In this document: piece after piece, positions 8,086 through 16,196 of the stretch | Numbering within the stretch: the stretch's first letter is position 1 | Layout of the letters: each line of letters opens with the position of its first letter | NCBI RefSeq assembly: GCF_000175575.2 | Contig: NZ_CP005986.1 | Span: 2,242,615-2,306,614, forward strand | Length of the DNA: 64,000 bases | DNA from: Acidithiobacillus caldus ATCC 51756 | Lineage (GTDB): Bacteria > Pseudomonadota > Gammaproteobacteria > Acidithiobacillales > Acidithiobacillaceae | Direction: 5' to 3' | Translations under genes and position numbers: made by a program | Notes under the pieces: model-generated | The model's database searches: none | The model's input: only the letters and a program-made list of their open reading frames with translations | Told to the model about the DNA's origin: nothing

Positions 8086-8797
8086 GGTGTGCCGCCTCCT
8101 TCTGAGCCTTCACATACTCCGCCAGTACCGCACCCGTCCGCCCCCAAGACTTGGTCTTGGGCCGAAACAGCGTATTCAACCCCATCTTGGCCAGCTGTCC
8201 CAAGGGCATGTGCTTGGTCAAGCCCTTGCCGAACTCAACGATCCACTGCTGCACCAAAGGTTGGCCGGTACGCTTGAAGAAACCCATCATCACCTCAGTG
8301 TCTTCGATTCGACCGAATTCCAGACACTCGTGGGTGAATTCCTCGTCGAAGTGGGTGGATGGCGATTTTTCCGTATAGCCATTTTCTTCCAGCCAGTGGG
8401 CCGTAGCCTTCATCACGCCCTCGGGACGCACGTCCTTGGGACAGATGTTGGTGCATTTGTTGCACGACACACACTGCCAGATGATGTCCTTGTCCTTCAT
8501 CAACTCCGCTTTCAGGCCCAAGCGGATGAGGTAGATCCAGTAGCGCGGATTGAAGTCCACATTCTGCGCATACATGGTGCACGAATTGGTGCAGGACCCG
8601 CACTGCCAGCAACGATGCACATTCTCGCCGCCGCTGTAGCTCTGAATGATCTTTTCGAAATCCGGCTCGTAGTCCGTCAGGGTACGAGGGGAAATCATGG
8701 TGTTCCAGGACCCCGAAACATCCACACCATCGACGATCAGGTGATCGTGCTGGAGGATGCGATCGGGATCGATCAGGGTCTTCTCATGAATAGCCAT
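8078..8797 (-). CDS. hdrC2: sHdr complex subunit HdrC2, ferredoxin-like
   Basis: An iron-sulfur electron-transfer subunit with two [4Fe-4S] motifs: C63-x2-C66-x2-C69-x3-C73 (CWQCGSCTNSC) and C109-x2-C112-x2-C115-x3-C119 (CVSCNKCTNICP). Length 239 aa. It would carry electrons between HdrB2 and the flavoprotein HdrA. It lies 21 bp after hdrH and overlaps hdrB2, keeping the conserved C1-B1-A-H-C2-B2 order of sHdr operons. Confidence 0.93.
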   Translation of the reverse strand: MAIHEKTLIDPDRILQHDHLIVDGVDVSGSWNTMISPRTLTDYEPDFEKIIQSYSGGENVHRCWQCGSCTNSCTMYAQNVDFNPRYWIYLIRLGLKAELMKDKDIIWQCVSCNKCTNICPKDVRPEGVMKATAHWLEENGYTEKSPSTHFDEEFTHECLEFGRIEDTEVMMGFFKRTGQPLVQQWIVEFGKGLTKHMPLGQLAKMGLNTLFRPKTKSWGRTGAVLAEYVKAQKEAAHHG

Positions 8798-8818
8798 AAC
8801 TGCTCCTGATTCCTTGCG

Positions 8819-9634
8819 TCAATGAAGACCATCTCGCTTGAGGCGAGACCCGCCAAACCGTCTCTGGGTTTCTACCCCCAGAAGTTTTCTGATCTGTTCC
8901 GTAAAGTCCGACTGACCACCAAAGTCCGAGCGCAAAAAACCCTCGGCCATGGCCCGCAGATACTGGGAGTACTGATAGGCCAGAATGACGTCCATCAGAT
9001 ACGGGAGATCGCGATAGACACCCAATTCTGCCAAAGAATCCCGCATCCAGACCCGTACGCCTTCGAACATCTCCGGACTTTCCCCCAAGGGAAAATCCGT
9101 CAGGTAGTCACCACCGGGAATGAACTCCCGAATGGCGCCGGATACGGTACCCTGATCCCAAACCCAGCGCGTCATCAAGGGATAGGTTTCGGGATCCGTG
9201 AAATGCAGGACCTCCGCCGCCACATCCCGTAAAGCGCGCTGCGCCTTTCCGGTGGCCGGTACCGCTTCTTCAAACCGCTGCATGCGTTGCACCAGTGAAC
9301 CATGACCGGTCAAAAGATCGGACATGGCCGCACCAACCTTGGCAGAGCCCGCGGCATCGAATGCTGGCCAAATCTTGCGGCGCGCCGTGAACATGCGCTC
9401 TACCAGCGTCTCTAGCTCCTCTTCGCTGAGGGCTTCCGTCCGGGCCGAAAGCGTGTCACGAAAGACCGCACTTTTCTCGGCCAGGCGTTCGATCAGATCC
9501 GCAAGACCCTGCTGCCCCTCAAAGGCCTCCTCTAACTCGTAGAACGACTTCTTGAGGAGACCCGCATCCAGATCGAAGGGCAGCTTGGCCGGGGTAATCC
9601 GATCGGCCGATCGCGCAAGCTCGTCAGACGGCAA
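8819..9634 (-). CDS. sHdr-associated protein HdrH (function unknown)
   Basis: A protein of about 271 aa that occupies the place of the conserved hypothetical gene between hdrA and hdrC2 in sHdr clusters. No domain is recognisable and there is no cysteine motif or membrane segment; it is rich in acidic and Leu residues and probably helical. The frame remains open far into hdrA, but a start there is implausible. The TTG at 9634, overlapping the hdrA stop by 11 bp, gives the N-terminus (M)PSDELARSADR and is the best start by coupling; no ATG lies near. The role may be assembly or structural, which is inference from operon conservation only. Confidence 0.75.
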   Translation of the reverse strand: MPSDELARSADRITPAKLPFDLDAGLLKKSFYELEEAFEGQQGLADLIERLAEKSAVFRDTLSARTEALSEEELETLVERMFTARRKIWPAFDAAGSAKVGAAMSDLLTGHGSLVQRMQRFEEAVPATGKAQRALRDVAAEVLHFTDPETYPLMTRWVWDQGTVSGAIREFIPGGDYLTDFPLGESPEMFEGVRVWMRDSLAELGVYRDLPYLMDVILAYQYSQYLRAMAEGFLRSDFGGQSDFTEQIRKLLGVETQRRFGGSRLKRDGLH

Positions 9635-10679
9635 CTTTCTGCAGTCCGTACAGATCCGCCACCGCGCGGGAGCCCGCCGATTGACCCTGGGCGATGGAAT
9701 CGTCAATGGTCTCTGGTCCCGTGGCGGCACCGCAGACGTAGATGCCCTTGCGCGTCGTGCCCTGGCTGTTGGTGTACTGCTCGGCGCGGTCGATGAAGCC
9801 GTGCTTCTCGAGACCAACGCCAAAGACCTTGGCAATCTCGGGATTCAGCGCGTTGGGATCCATGCCGATGGCGTGCACCACGATGTCCATGGGGATCACG
9901 ATGGGGCGCTTGACCAGGGTGTCCTCACCCTTGACCAGGAGCCGACCGTCCGGGGACTTGGTCACCTCGGCGATGCGCGCCTTGACGAACTTGGTCTTGT
10001 ACTCTTCCTGGCTCTTCCAGTAGAACTTGTCCTCGTAGAGCCCGAAGGTGCGGATGTCCATGTAGTAGATGAACACGTCCGTGGAAGGCGACAGCTCCTT
10101 GATCTCCATGGCGAGGTTGGTGGAGACGGTGCAGCAGATCTTGGAGCACCACTCTCGGCCGATCTGCCGGTCACGGGAGCCGACGCACAGCAGAATGGCC
10201 ACCCGCTCGGGCACGCGCCCGTCGGACGGACAGCGAATCTGGCCGGTACCCACCATCTGCTCCATCTGGGTGGTGGTGAGGACGTCTTCGTAGGTACCGA
10301 AGCCCCACTCGGGCTTGTTGATGGAATCGAAATGGGTAAAGCCCGTGGCCAGGACGATGCTGCCCGCTTCCACCTGCTGGCCATTGCTCAGGTGCGCCGT
10401 GAAATTACCGGCCTCGCCATCCAGCCGGGTCACCTTGGTGGACTTGTGGATGCTGACGTTGCCATTGCCGTCCACACGGCTGACCATGCGGCCGATGGCG
10501 TCCTTGGCCCACTCGCCCGAGGGCACCAGCTTGGCGTACCCGGAGATGATGGGGGCGCCGCCCAGCACGTCTTCCTTCTCGACGATGACCGCCTTCTTGC
10601 CCATGGCCGCCACCGTGGCCGCCGCCGACAGACCCGCCGGGCCCGCCCCTACTACCAACACCGTGTCTTGTGCACTCAC
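9624..10679 (-). CDS. hdrA: sHdr complex flavoprotein HdrA
   Basis: The FAD-binding core subunit of the sHdr complex. GAGPAG (residues 11-16) forms the dinucleotide fold, and VCGAATGPETIDDSI near the C-terminus is the second FAD contact. The segment LLCVGSRD...WCSKICC supplies the cysteines of the HdrA-type iron-sulfur site. At 351 aa it is much shorter than methanogen HdrA and lacks the extra ferredoxin domains, as expected for the sulfur-oxidising type. GTG start at 10679 with GGAG 8 nt upstream. It lies 12 bp after hdrB1 and overlaps hdrH. Confidence 0.93.
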   Translation of the reverse strand: MSAQDTVLVVGAGPAGLSAAATVAAMGKKAVIVEKEDVLGGAPIISGYAKLVPSGEWAKDAIGRMVSRVDGNGNVSIHKSTKVTRLDGEAGNFTAHLSNGQQVEAGSIVLATGFTHFDSINKPEWGFGTYEDVLTTTQMEQMVGTGQIRCPSDGRVPERVAILLCVGSRDRQIGREWCSKICCTVSTNLAMEIKELSPSTDVFIYYMDIRTFGLYEDKFYWKSQEEYKTKFVKARIAEVTKSPDGRLLVKGEDTLVKRPIVIPMDIVVHAIGMDPNALNPEIAKVFGVGLEKHGFIDRAEQYTNSQGTTRKGIYVCGAATGPETIDDSIAQGQSAGSRAVADLYGLQKVAV

Positions 10680-10691
10680 CGATATCTCTCC

Positions 10692-12035
10692 TTAAGCGCC
10701 CGTCTTCATATTGATGTGCTGATTGGTGGCGAGTTCGGGGTTGTAGAGGTACTCCACGTTGCCCGCTTCCACCTGCTTCAAGTATTCCTGGAAGTCCGCC
10801 TTGGCCTTGTCCCAGCTGATGCCCATCTTTTCCACCAAGTCTTCGCAGGGCGAGGCATGCCACTGCAGCTGCACGATCTTGAAGGGATCGGCACCACAGG
10901 CCAGCGCCGCCAACTGCACGTCGGCAATGATGGGCACGGAGTAGTTCATGTCGTGCGCCTTGCCGATCCACTGGTTCTTGTCCATGGTGGTGATGCAGCC
11001 CGTGTCGATGCCAATCATCACGTCCGCCTTGGCCTCCTCCCGCGCCACCTTGATCTTGCGGTTCATGGTGAAGCTGCGGGTAAACTCGCGCTCGGAAATG
11101 ATGTGGCGGAAACCAAAGCCGCAGCAGTCGTACCAGGTGGAGTAGTCGATGACCTGCGCCCCCAGGGCCTGGGCCACCGAGGTACCCACCGCCGTGCGGT
11201 TGCCACCCAAAACGGTGTTATCGTAGATCGCGTCTTCGTGCACCATCTTGTAGTAATGGCAGGCGGCGTGCACCGTCACCCGGATGTTGCTCATGTCGAT
11301 GGTCTGCAACTCACTGGCAATGCGATTGCGCATGACGTGCAGCCACTCGCTGTAGTGCACCACTTCCTCGGGGATGACGATCTTGCCGTCGACCAGACGC
11401 CCGAGCTTGCCGAGGATCTTCTTGACCTTCTCGCGCAGTTCGGCGGATTCGATGAGGTACTTGCGAATCTCCTTGTAGTTGCCAAAGGAGGTGCCGCAGT
11501 GCACCAGCGGGTAGAAGTGGCCGTTCTCGAAGCCGTGCTGCTTGCCCGAGACGTAGGCCTGATGGAAGTTGCGCAAAAAGACCGCCGCCAGGGACTCGAC
11601 ATTGCCGATGCCGGAACCGTGGTAGTTCCAGGCGGTACAGGAGGTCTGATCGGTCTCGTCGAGGTAGTCGATGCCGAACTTGTTCATGAACCACATGAGG
11701 CTCGTGGGGTAGCCCGGGATGTTACCGCACTGCCCACAGCTCTTGTGGTGCCAGAGCTGGTTGGTGGGAATGCGCTTCTTCCAGCCGAAAAGGGTCTCCA
11801 CCTCCACGGGCTTGTGGGCATCGGTGATGCGGTGGACGATGATCTCGCCCTCCTTCTCCAACTCCCACATGTGCTCACGGATGTCGTCCATGCGATCACC
11901 CAAGTCTACCGTGCGCCGGTCCACGTGACTGCGCACCCAGGCCGTCGCCGCCTCGGCCTCCTCGGCCTTCAGATTCGTATCCTGAAAAAAGGCACCGTGC
12001 CCAGCCACCCCTTGCTGCGTCGTGTTCTCACTCAT
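10692..12035 (-). CDS. hdrB1: sHdr complex subunit HdrB1
   Basis: A large CCG-domain subunit, 447 aa, of the sHdr complex. Cysteine motifs seen: KSCGQCGN, HAACHYYKM, YDCCGFGFRH and GCITTMDKN, consistent with noncubane clusters. ATG 12035 is preceded by AAGGAG at 8 nt; a GTG three codons upstream falls inside that site. It sits between hdrC1 and hdrA. A second nearly identical gene lies 40 kb away at 51402-52745. Seen protein differences are Asp/Glu near residue 49, Ile/Val in DAIYDNT/DAVYDNT, and the last residue Ala/Ser. Confidence 0.93.
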   Translation of the reverse strand: MSENTTQQGVAGHGAFFQDTNLKAEEAEAATAWVRSHVDRRTVDLGDRMDDIREHMWELEKEGEIIVHRITDAHKPVEVETLFGWKKRIPTNQLWHHKSCGQCGNIPGYPTSLMWFMNKFGIDYLDETDQTSCTAWNYHGSGIGNVESLAAVFLRNFHQAYVSGKQHGFENGHFYPLVHCGTSFGNYKEIRKYLIESAELREKVKKILGKLGRLVDGKIVIPEEVVHYSEWLHVMRNRIASELQTIDMSNIRVTVHAACHYYKMVHEDAIYDNTVLGGNRTAVGTSVAQALGAQVIDYSTWYDCCGFGFRHIISEREFTRSFTMNRKIKVAREEAKADVMIGIDTGCITTMDKNQWIGKAHDMNYSVPIIADVQLAALACGADPFKIVQLQWHASPCEDLVEKMGISWDKAKADFQEYLKQVEAGNVEYLYNPELATNQHINMKTGA

Positions 12036-12049
12036 ATCCGTCACTCCTT
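10699..12049 (-). repeat. hdrB1 duplication, copy 1
   Basis: A 1351-bp block repeated with near identity at 51388-52738 on the other strand. The block begins exactly at the AAGGAG ribosome site of hdrB1 and ends two codons before the stop. Flanking bases on both sides differ between copies. Confidence 0.9.
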
Positions 12050-12083
12050 CAAAACCTTGTCCGTAACCGGGAGCGCCCGAAAA

Positions 12084-12764
12084 CTACTCGCCCTGCTTCT
12101 CCAGCCAGTCTTCGTAGTCTTCCCGCTTCTCATCGATGAAATCCTCGATCACGTCGAAAAGGTTCTCATCCATGGTTTCCAGCGACTTCAGCACACCCGT
12201 CATTTCCCAGATGGTGTACATCTCTACGGACGTCTTCAGCGACACCTCCCACGCCGTTTCCACGGTCTGCAGCGTGCGGACGGGGATGGCCTTGCGCAGG
12301 ACACGCAGATCGCCCTCTACCTTCTGAATGTTTGGACCCCAGTCCGGGAAGTGGTCGGGCTGGATCATATCCGGGGACAACTGGTTGCCGGTGGTGATGA
12401 GCTTGAGCATCACGCGCCCGAAAGGCCGGAGCACATCCTTGGCCGACTGCATGCCGTGGCGGATGGACACTTCGCGCATGATCATCACCAAACCGCCCGG
12501 AGAATTCTTGAAGGGGCAGCGCGCGGCGCAGGTCATGCACTGCGCACAGGCCCAAATCTTTTCCTGCATGGCGTCGTAGATCTGCTCGACGTTTTCCGTC
12601 CAGAGCAGCTGGACGATCTCCCGCGGGCTGTAGTCGTAGAACTGCGCCGAGGGACAGGTGGCGGTACAGATACCGCAGTTGAGACAGCCGTTGAGTTCGT
12701 GGTCGTAACGAAAATCCGCCCGGATCTCGTCGAACATCTCCTTCATTTCAGCATACGTAGCCAT
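12084..12764 (-). CDS. hdrC1: sHdr complex subunit HdrC1, ferredoxin-like
   Basis: A 226-aa iron-sulfur subunit with two [4Fe-4S] motifs: C27-x2-C30-x2-C33-x3-C37 (CLNCGICTATC) and C73-x2-C76-x2-C79-x3-C83 (CAQCMTCAARC). It pairs with HdrB1 for electron transfer toward HdrA. The ATG is preceded by GAGGAGCGAGTGA. It is the first gene of the hdr core, 66 bp downstream of the DsrE2-like gene. It ends with an acidic helical tail. Confidence 0.93.
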   Translation of the reverse strand: MATYAEMKEMFDEIRADFRYDHELNGCLNCGICTATCPSAQFYDYSPREIVQLLWTENVEQIYDAMQEKIWACAQCMTCAARCPFKNSPGGLVMIMREVSIRHGMQSAKDVLRPFGRVMLKLITTGNQLSPDMIQPDHFPDWGPNIQKVEGDLRVLRKAIPVRTLQTVETAWEVSLKTSVEMYTIWEMTGVLKSLETMDENLFDVIEDFIDEKREDYEDWLEKQGE

Positions 12765-12830
12765 TCACTCGCTCCTCGCTCGTCAATTCATTAGCGGATA
12801 CTGATTACGACCACAGTACCGCGGTTGGGT

Positions 12831-13301
12831 TCAAATGAAAAGGGTGATGTCCGCTTCGCCGGCGAACTCGAAGAAGGCCGCGGCACCGCCAAGCTCGATA
12901 CCATCGATGAAGTCGGCCGTATCGAACTCGAAGAGGTCCACCGTCATCTGACAGGCGATCATGCGCACTTCCGCCTCGACACACAGCTCCCGCAGTTCTT
13001 CGAGGCTGGCCACTCCCTTCGCCTTCATTTTGCTTTTCATCATCGCCGTGGCCATGCCTTCCATGCCGGGCAGGACCATCGCCAAGGTAGGCATGGGCAC
13101 AGGCATGGGCATGGCGGGGTTGCCGAGGGGGCTCACGCGCAGGTGCCCAAGATCTTTCTTCAGTAACTGCAGTCCGTAAAAGGTGAAGAAAATCTCCACC
13201 GAGTAGCCCAGGGCCGCCGCCGTCGACGCCAGGATGAAAGGCGGGTAACCCCAGTCGAGGGTGCCCTTGGTTGCGATGATCGCCAGTTTTTTCTCGTCCA
13301 T
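12831..13301 (-). CDS. dsrE2: DsrE2-like sulfur carrier protein
   Basis: A DsrE/DsrF/DrsH-like protein of 156 aa (the group named DsrE2 or DsrE3A in sulfur oxidisers) that takes sulfur from or passes it to TusA. Cysteines C107 and C117 are present; C117 (IACQMTVDLF) is at the conserved reactive position. A Met/Pro-rich hydrophobic loop lies at residues 62-90. The gene stands in the conserved rhd-tusA-dsrE order upstream of hdrC1. It is soluble or membrane-associated; no clear transmembrane helix apart from the hydrophobic N-terminal third. Confidence 0.88.
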   Translation of the reverse strand: MDEKKLAIIATKGTLDWGYPPFILASTAAALGYSVEIFFTFYGLQLLKKDLGHLRVSPLGNPAMPMPVPMPTLAMVLPGMEGMATAMMKSKMKAKGVASLEELRELCVEAEVRMIACQMTVDLFEFDTADFIDGIELGGAAAFFEFAGEADITLFI

Positions 13302-13360
13302 GTCAAATCTCCCGAGGCTGCAGGCTTGGCCTGCACGGCCTCGCTGTGGGCTGTCGGGAT

Positions 13361-13591
13361 TCAGGCCTTCTGAATGAAAAAGACGAACTCGCCGCCGGCT
13401 TCCGCCTGATCCAGAAGCGGGTTCTTGGTCTGCTTGGAGAAAGCTTCGAAATCCTTCACCGCGCCCGGATCGGTGGCAACGACTTTCAGGACCTGACCCG
13501 AGCTCAGCTCTCCCAGGGCCTTCTTGGTGCGCAGGATGGGCAAGGGGCAGTTGAGACCACGGGCATCCAGGACCTTATCTTCTTGTACCAT
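13361..13591 (-). CDS. tusA: Sulfur carrier protein TusA
   Basis: A 76-aa SirA/TusA-family protein with the invariant CPxP motif at residues 15-18 (GLNCPLPILR), where C15 carries the persulfide. It moves sulfane sulfur in the cytoplasm between rhodanese, DsrE2 and the sHdr/LbpA system. The gene has its own AT-rich 124-bp upstream region, in contrast to most spacings in the block, which suggests a promoter here. Length and motif are typical of the family. Confidence 0.95.
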   Translation of the reverse strand: MVQEDKVLDARGLNCPLPILRTKKALGELSSGQVLKVVATDPGAVKDFEAFSKQTKNPLLDQAEAGGEFVFFIQKA

Positions 13592-13668
13592 CTCTCGTTC
13601 TCCTAAAATTGACTGACAAACCGCTGAGCGTCCACTCTAGCAGGAACCCTATAGGGAGCAAGGCAAAA

Positions 13669-13699
13669 TTTTTGATTTGTTGATTAAGCCCCCATATTT
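13669..13699 (-). promoter_or_regulatory. AT-rich motif upstream of tusA shared with soeA
   Basis: In an AT-rich island, the plus strand reads TTTTTGATTTGTTGATTAAG, then CCCCC and ATATTT. A closely similar order (TTTTTGATTT, ATAAGC, CCC, TATTT) occurs at 19898-19927. Each ends about 80-90 bp upstream of the start of a minus-strand gene (tusA, soeA). It is a candidate common regulator site. Confidence 0.4.
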
Positions 13700-13715
13700 T
13701 AGATTTTACTAATAC

Positions 13716-14042
13716 TCAGTCTGGGGCCACAATGGGGAATCCCCGTCCGGCCCAGGCCGAGATGCCGCCACGCAGGTTCAGTACCTCGCCCGCCCCCTGG
13801 GCCGCCGCAAAGGCCGCTGCCTGGGCCGAGCGGCCTCCGCTCAGACAATAGAACACGAAGGGACGATCCCGCTCCAGATCCTGAATCGACATGGGCAGCA
13901 AATGCAGCGGGATGTGACGGGCACCGGCGATGACACCGCGCGCCACTTCCGCCGGCGAGCGCACGTCGATGAGGTGAAAATTCTGCCCGGAATCCAGCAG
14001 ACTCTTCAGCTGATCCGCGGTGATTTCTTTGAAACCATACAT
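13716..14042 (-). CDS. rhd: Rhodanese-like sulfurtransferase
   Basis: A single-domain rhodanese of 108 aa. The active loop is C66-LSGGR, and the family CH2A-like segment HLIDVRSPAEVARGVIAGARHIPLHLLP is present. It transfers sulfane sulfur to TusA in sHdr organisms. It is the first gene of the minus-strand sulfur block, 69 bp after moaA, with an 8-bp tandem repeat in the gap. There is no signal peptide, so it is cytoplasmic. Confidence 0.92.
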   Translation of the reverse strand: MYGFKEITADQLKSLLDSGQNFHLIDVRSPAEVARGVIAGARHIPLHLLPMSIQDLERDRPFVFYCLSGGRSAQAAAFAAAQGAGEVLNLRGGISAWAGRGFPIVAPD

Positions 14043-14060
14043 GAGGTATCACCTGTATAA

Positions 14061-14076
14061 GCAAACAGGCAAACAG
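14061..14076. repeat. Tandem 8-bp repeat upstream of rhodanese gene
   Basis: GCAAACAG occurs twice in direct tandem, 18 to 34 bp upstream of the rhodanese ATG, embedded in an imperfect symmetry (CCTGT...ACAGG, 14052-14069). It could be a regulator site at the head of the operon. Confidence 0.4.
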
Positions 14077-14111
14077 TATATCACTGGCTGCCGGCGCCTC
14101 ACCACGGCGGA

Positions 14112-15155
14112 TCAACCGCCAAGGCGCATCATGAACACCCGTGACGAGCGCTCCCGATTGTCCAGGAATTCGTGTCGTTCTGGCTTGTCGTGCCAGATAC
14201 CGGCGCGGATTCGCGCACGGAGGTCGTCATCGGAACTGCCGTCGCGCAAAAGCTCGCGCAGGTCGAGCCCCGCCTCCTGGCCAAGGCAATAGACCAGACG
14301 ACCGTGGGCCGTCAGCCGAACCCGATTGCAGTTGGCACAGAAGTTCTCGCTGATGGGCGTGATGAAGCCGATACGCGTGGAGGCCTGGCCCACCTGGAAG
14401 AGCCGCGCCGGCCCGTGATCGCGCGCGGCGGCGACGGGGTGCAGTGGCCCGTAGTGGGCCTCGATGATGGCCCGCGCCTCTGCGGCGGGCAGGTACTGCG
14501 CATCGCGCGCCGCGCTACCGGCGCTGCCCAGGGGCATGGTTTCGATGAAGCGCAGGTCCAACCCATGACGTAGGGCGTACTCCGTCAACGGCAGGATCTC
14601 ACTGCGATTGTCTTTGCCGAGCAACACCGTATTCAGCTTGATACGGGGAATACCCGCCTCTTGCGCCGCTGCGATACCCCGCAGCACTCGCGCAAGGTCG
14701 CCACCACGGGTTATGGACCGGAAAATCTCGGGATCGAGGGCATCCAGGCTGATGTTGAGGTTGTTGAGACCGGCTTCGCGCAGGGCGGGCGCGAGCCTTG
14801 CCAACAGCAGACCGTTGCTGCTGATGCTGATCTTGCCGATGCCCATGGCCTTAGCCGCACGAACGTAGTCGACGACGTGGGGATGAATGAGGGGTTCACC
14901 ACCGGTCAGACGCAGGTGCTGAAGCCCCATGCCCACGAAAAGCTGCAGCAATCGCACCAGTTCCGCCCGCTGCAGGTGCTCGGCACGATCGAAGTATGGC
15001 GTACCGTCTTCGGGGGTGCAGTACTGACAGCGAAAATTACAGTGCTCCGTGAGGGAGACCCGCAGGTAGGTAATCCGCCGACCAAAACGGTCCTGTAGCC
15101 CGTCACGGGGCGGACCTATCTCCGCACTGGTCCGAGGCCCAGGTCGCATCACCAC
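14112..15155 (-). CDS. moaA: GTP 3',8-cyclase MoaA
   Basis: A radical SAM enzyme converting GTP to the precursor of cyclic pyranopterin, the first step of molybdenum cofactor synthesis. N-terminal CX3CX2C is at C39-C43-C46 (EHCNFRCQYC). The C-terminal substrate-binding cluster motif is FCANCNRVRLTAHGRLVYC. The chain ends in Gly-Gly, as MoaA does. Length 347 aa from the GTG at 15155; ATG two codons later (15149) is equally possible. It is adjacent to the molybdopterin enzyme genes soeABC and near moaC at 20.3 kb, indicating a local cofactor supply. Confidence 0.95.
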   Translation of the reverse strand: MVMRPGPRTSAEIGPPRDGLQDRFGRRITYLRVSLTEHCNFRCQYCTPEDGTPYFDRAEHLQRAELVRLLQLFVGMGLQHLRLTGGEPLIHPHVVDYVRAAKAMGIGKISISSNGLLLARLAPALREAGLNNLNISLDALDPEIFRSITRGGDLARVLRGIAAAQEAGIPRIKLNTVLLGKDNRSEILPLTEYALRHGLDLRFIETMPLGSAGSAARDAQYLPAAEARAIIEAHYGPLHPVAAARDHGPARLFQVGQASTRIGFITPISENFCANCNRVRLTAHGRLVYCLGQEAGLDLRELLRDGSSDDDLRARIRAGIWHDKPERHEFLDNRERSSRVFMMRLGG

Positions 15156-15246
15156 CCATCACCCATCTGCTGCCATTCCTCCAGGCGCCAGTGAACCGGC
15201 AGGGGAAAGCACACCTGCTGCATGCTAGCTCGCCCTGCAGGCTGTA

Positions 15247-16185
15247 TCAACAGGAGGGACGCCCGTGATATAGGTTGACCACGTGTTGCGCCTCGACGAA
15301 GAACAGCCAGCGCTCGATGCCAATGCCAATGACCACTGCCACCGCCGCAATGAGCGCCGCAAGCGCCGAGCCCGTGTCCAGGGCCAGGGCCAGGGCGGCG
15401 ATGGGAACCACAAAGGCGATGCCATACATGAGCACCTTGATGTTCCGCGCCTGCGCCGTCGGCAGGGTGTGGCCAAACTCCTCCGTCAGAAAGGTGCCAA
15501 AGGTATGTCCTTGGTCGAGAATCCGCACCGTCAGGCGGTTGAAACCCGTAGCGGTACGGATGCTCGGCCCGCCGGGGCGAGCGATCCAGAAATAGTAGAT
15601 CCCCTTGAGCACGGCCGCCGCCACCAACAGGGCAACGGCCAGGGCAACGAAGGCCGTTGCCGGCGCTCCCAGGACGATGCGCTCAGCGGCCAGGATGGTG
15701 GCGCCGATGCCGAGTCCCATGAAGTAAAAATTGGCCGGCACCAGAGGCGTATTCCACTGCCGGATGGTCCGCAGAACGGCGTAGATCATGCCCTGACAGA
15801 AAATGGTGATCAGTCCGATGAGACCGGCAAGGTTGGCGAGCACGAGACCCACGACGTCCGCCGGCGCCTGGGTGAAGTACACCCAGAGCAAATACAGACC
15901 AGCGAAGGGGTAGAAGAGCACCGCAAAGATTCCCTCCCGGGCAAGCCAGGACGTACGCCAGCGGGTGAAGGCGCGCCAGGCATTCTTGGGATTGGCCAAA
16001 TGCGCGGTGGAGGAGAGCATGCCGATGGTCACGAAGACCAGGGCGATCAGGACGGCGATGAGGGTCTGCAGGGGGTTGAGACCACCGTCGATGTGAAAGT
16101 CGTTGACGATGGCGACCAAAGCCATGAGGCCAAAACCGCCGCCCGAGAACAGGGTAAGAAAAATGACTGCCAATGCCGGATGCAT
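15247..16185 (-). CDS. soeC: Sulfite dehydrogenase membrane anchor SoeC (DmsC/NrfD-like)
   Basis: An integral membrane quinone-reducing anchor of the DMSO-reductase family with about eight hydrophobic segments. The N-terminus MHPALAVIFLTLFSGGGFGL is the DmsC signature region, with its HP motif. Length 312 aa. Directly follows soeB with an 11-bp gap. By family it passes electrons from SoeB to the quinone pool. PsrC- or TtrC-like anchors are an alternative, but the absence of a Tat signal on the catalytic subunit and the sHdr neighbours favour Soe. Confidence 0.85.
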   Translation of the reverse strand: MHPALAVIFLTLFSGGGFGLMALVAIVNDFHIDGGLNPLQTLIAVLIALVFVTIGMLSSTAHLANPKNAWRAFTRWRTSWLAREGIFAVLFYPFAGLYLLWVYFTQAPADVVGLVLANLAGLIGLITIFCQGMIYAVLRTIRQWNTPLVPANFYFMGLGIGATILAAERIVLGAPATAFVALAVALLVAAAVLKGIYYFWIARPGGPSIRTATGFNRLTVRILDQGHTFGTFLTEEFGHTLPTAQARNIKVLMYGIAFVVPIAALALALDTGSALAALIAAVAVVIGIGIERWLFFVEAQHVVNLYHGRPSC

Positions 16186-16196
16186 GGGAACCCTCC

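Noticed and set aside
9552-12794. A 1080-codon plus-strand open frame opposite the hdr genes
   Set aside because: It mirrors hdrC1, hdrB1 and hdrA on the other strand, a common effect of high GC and codon bias. Its protein has no recognisable domain, and the same mirror frame appears opposite the second hdrB1.
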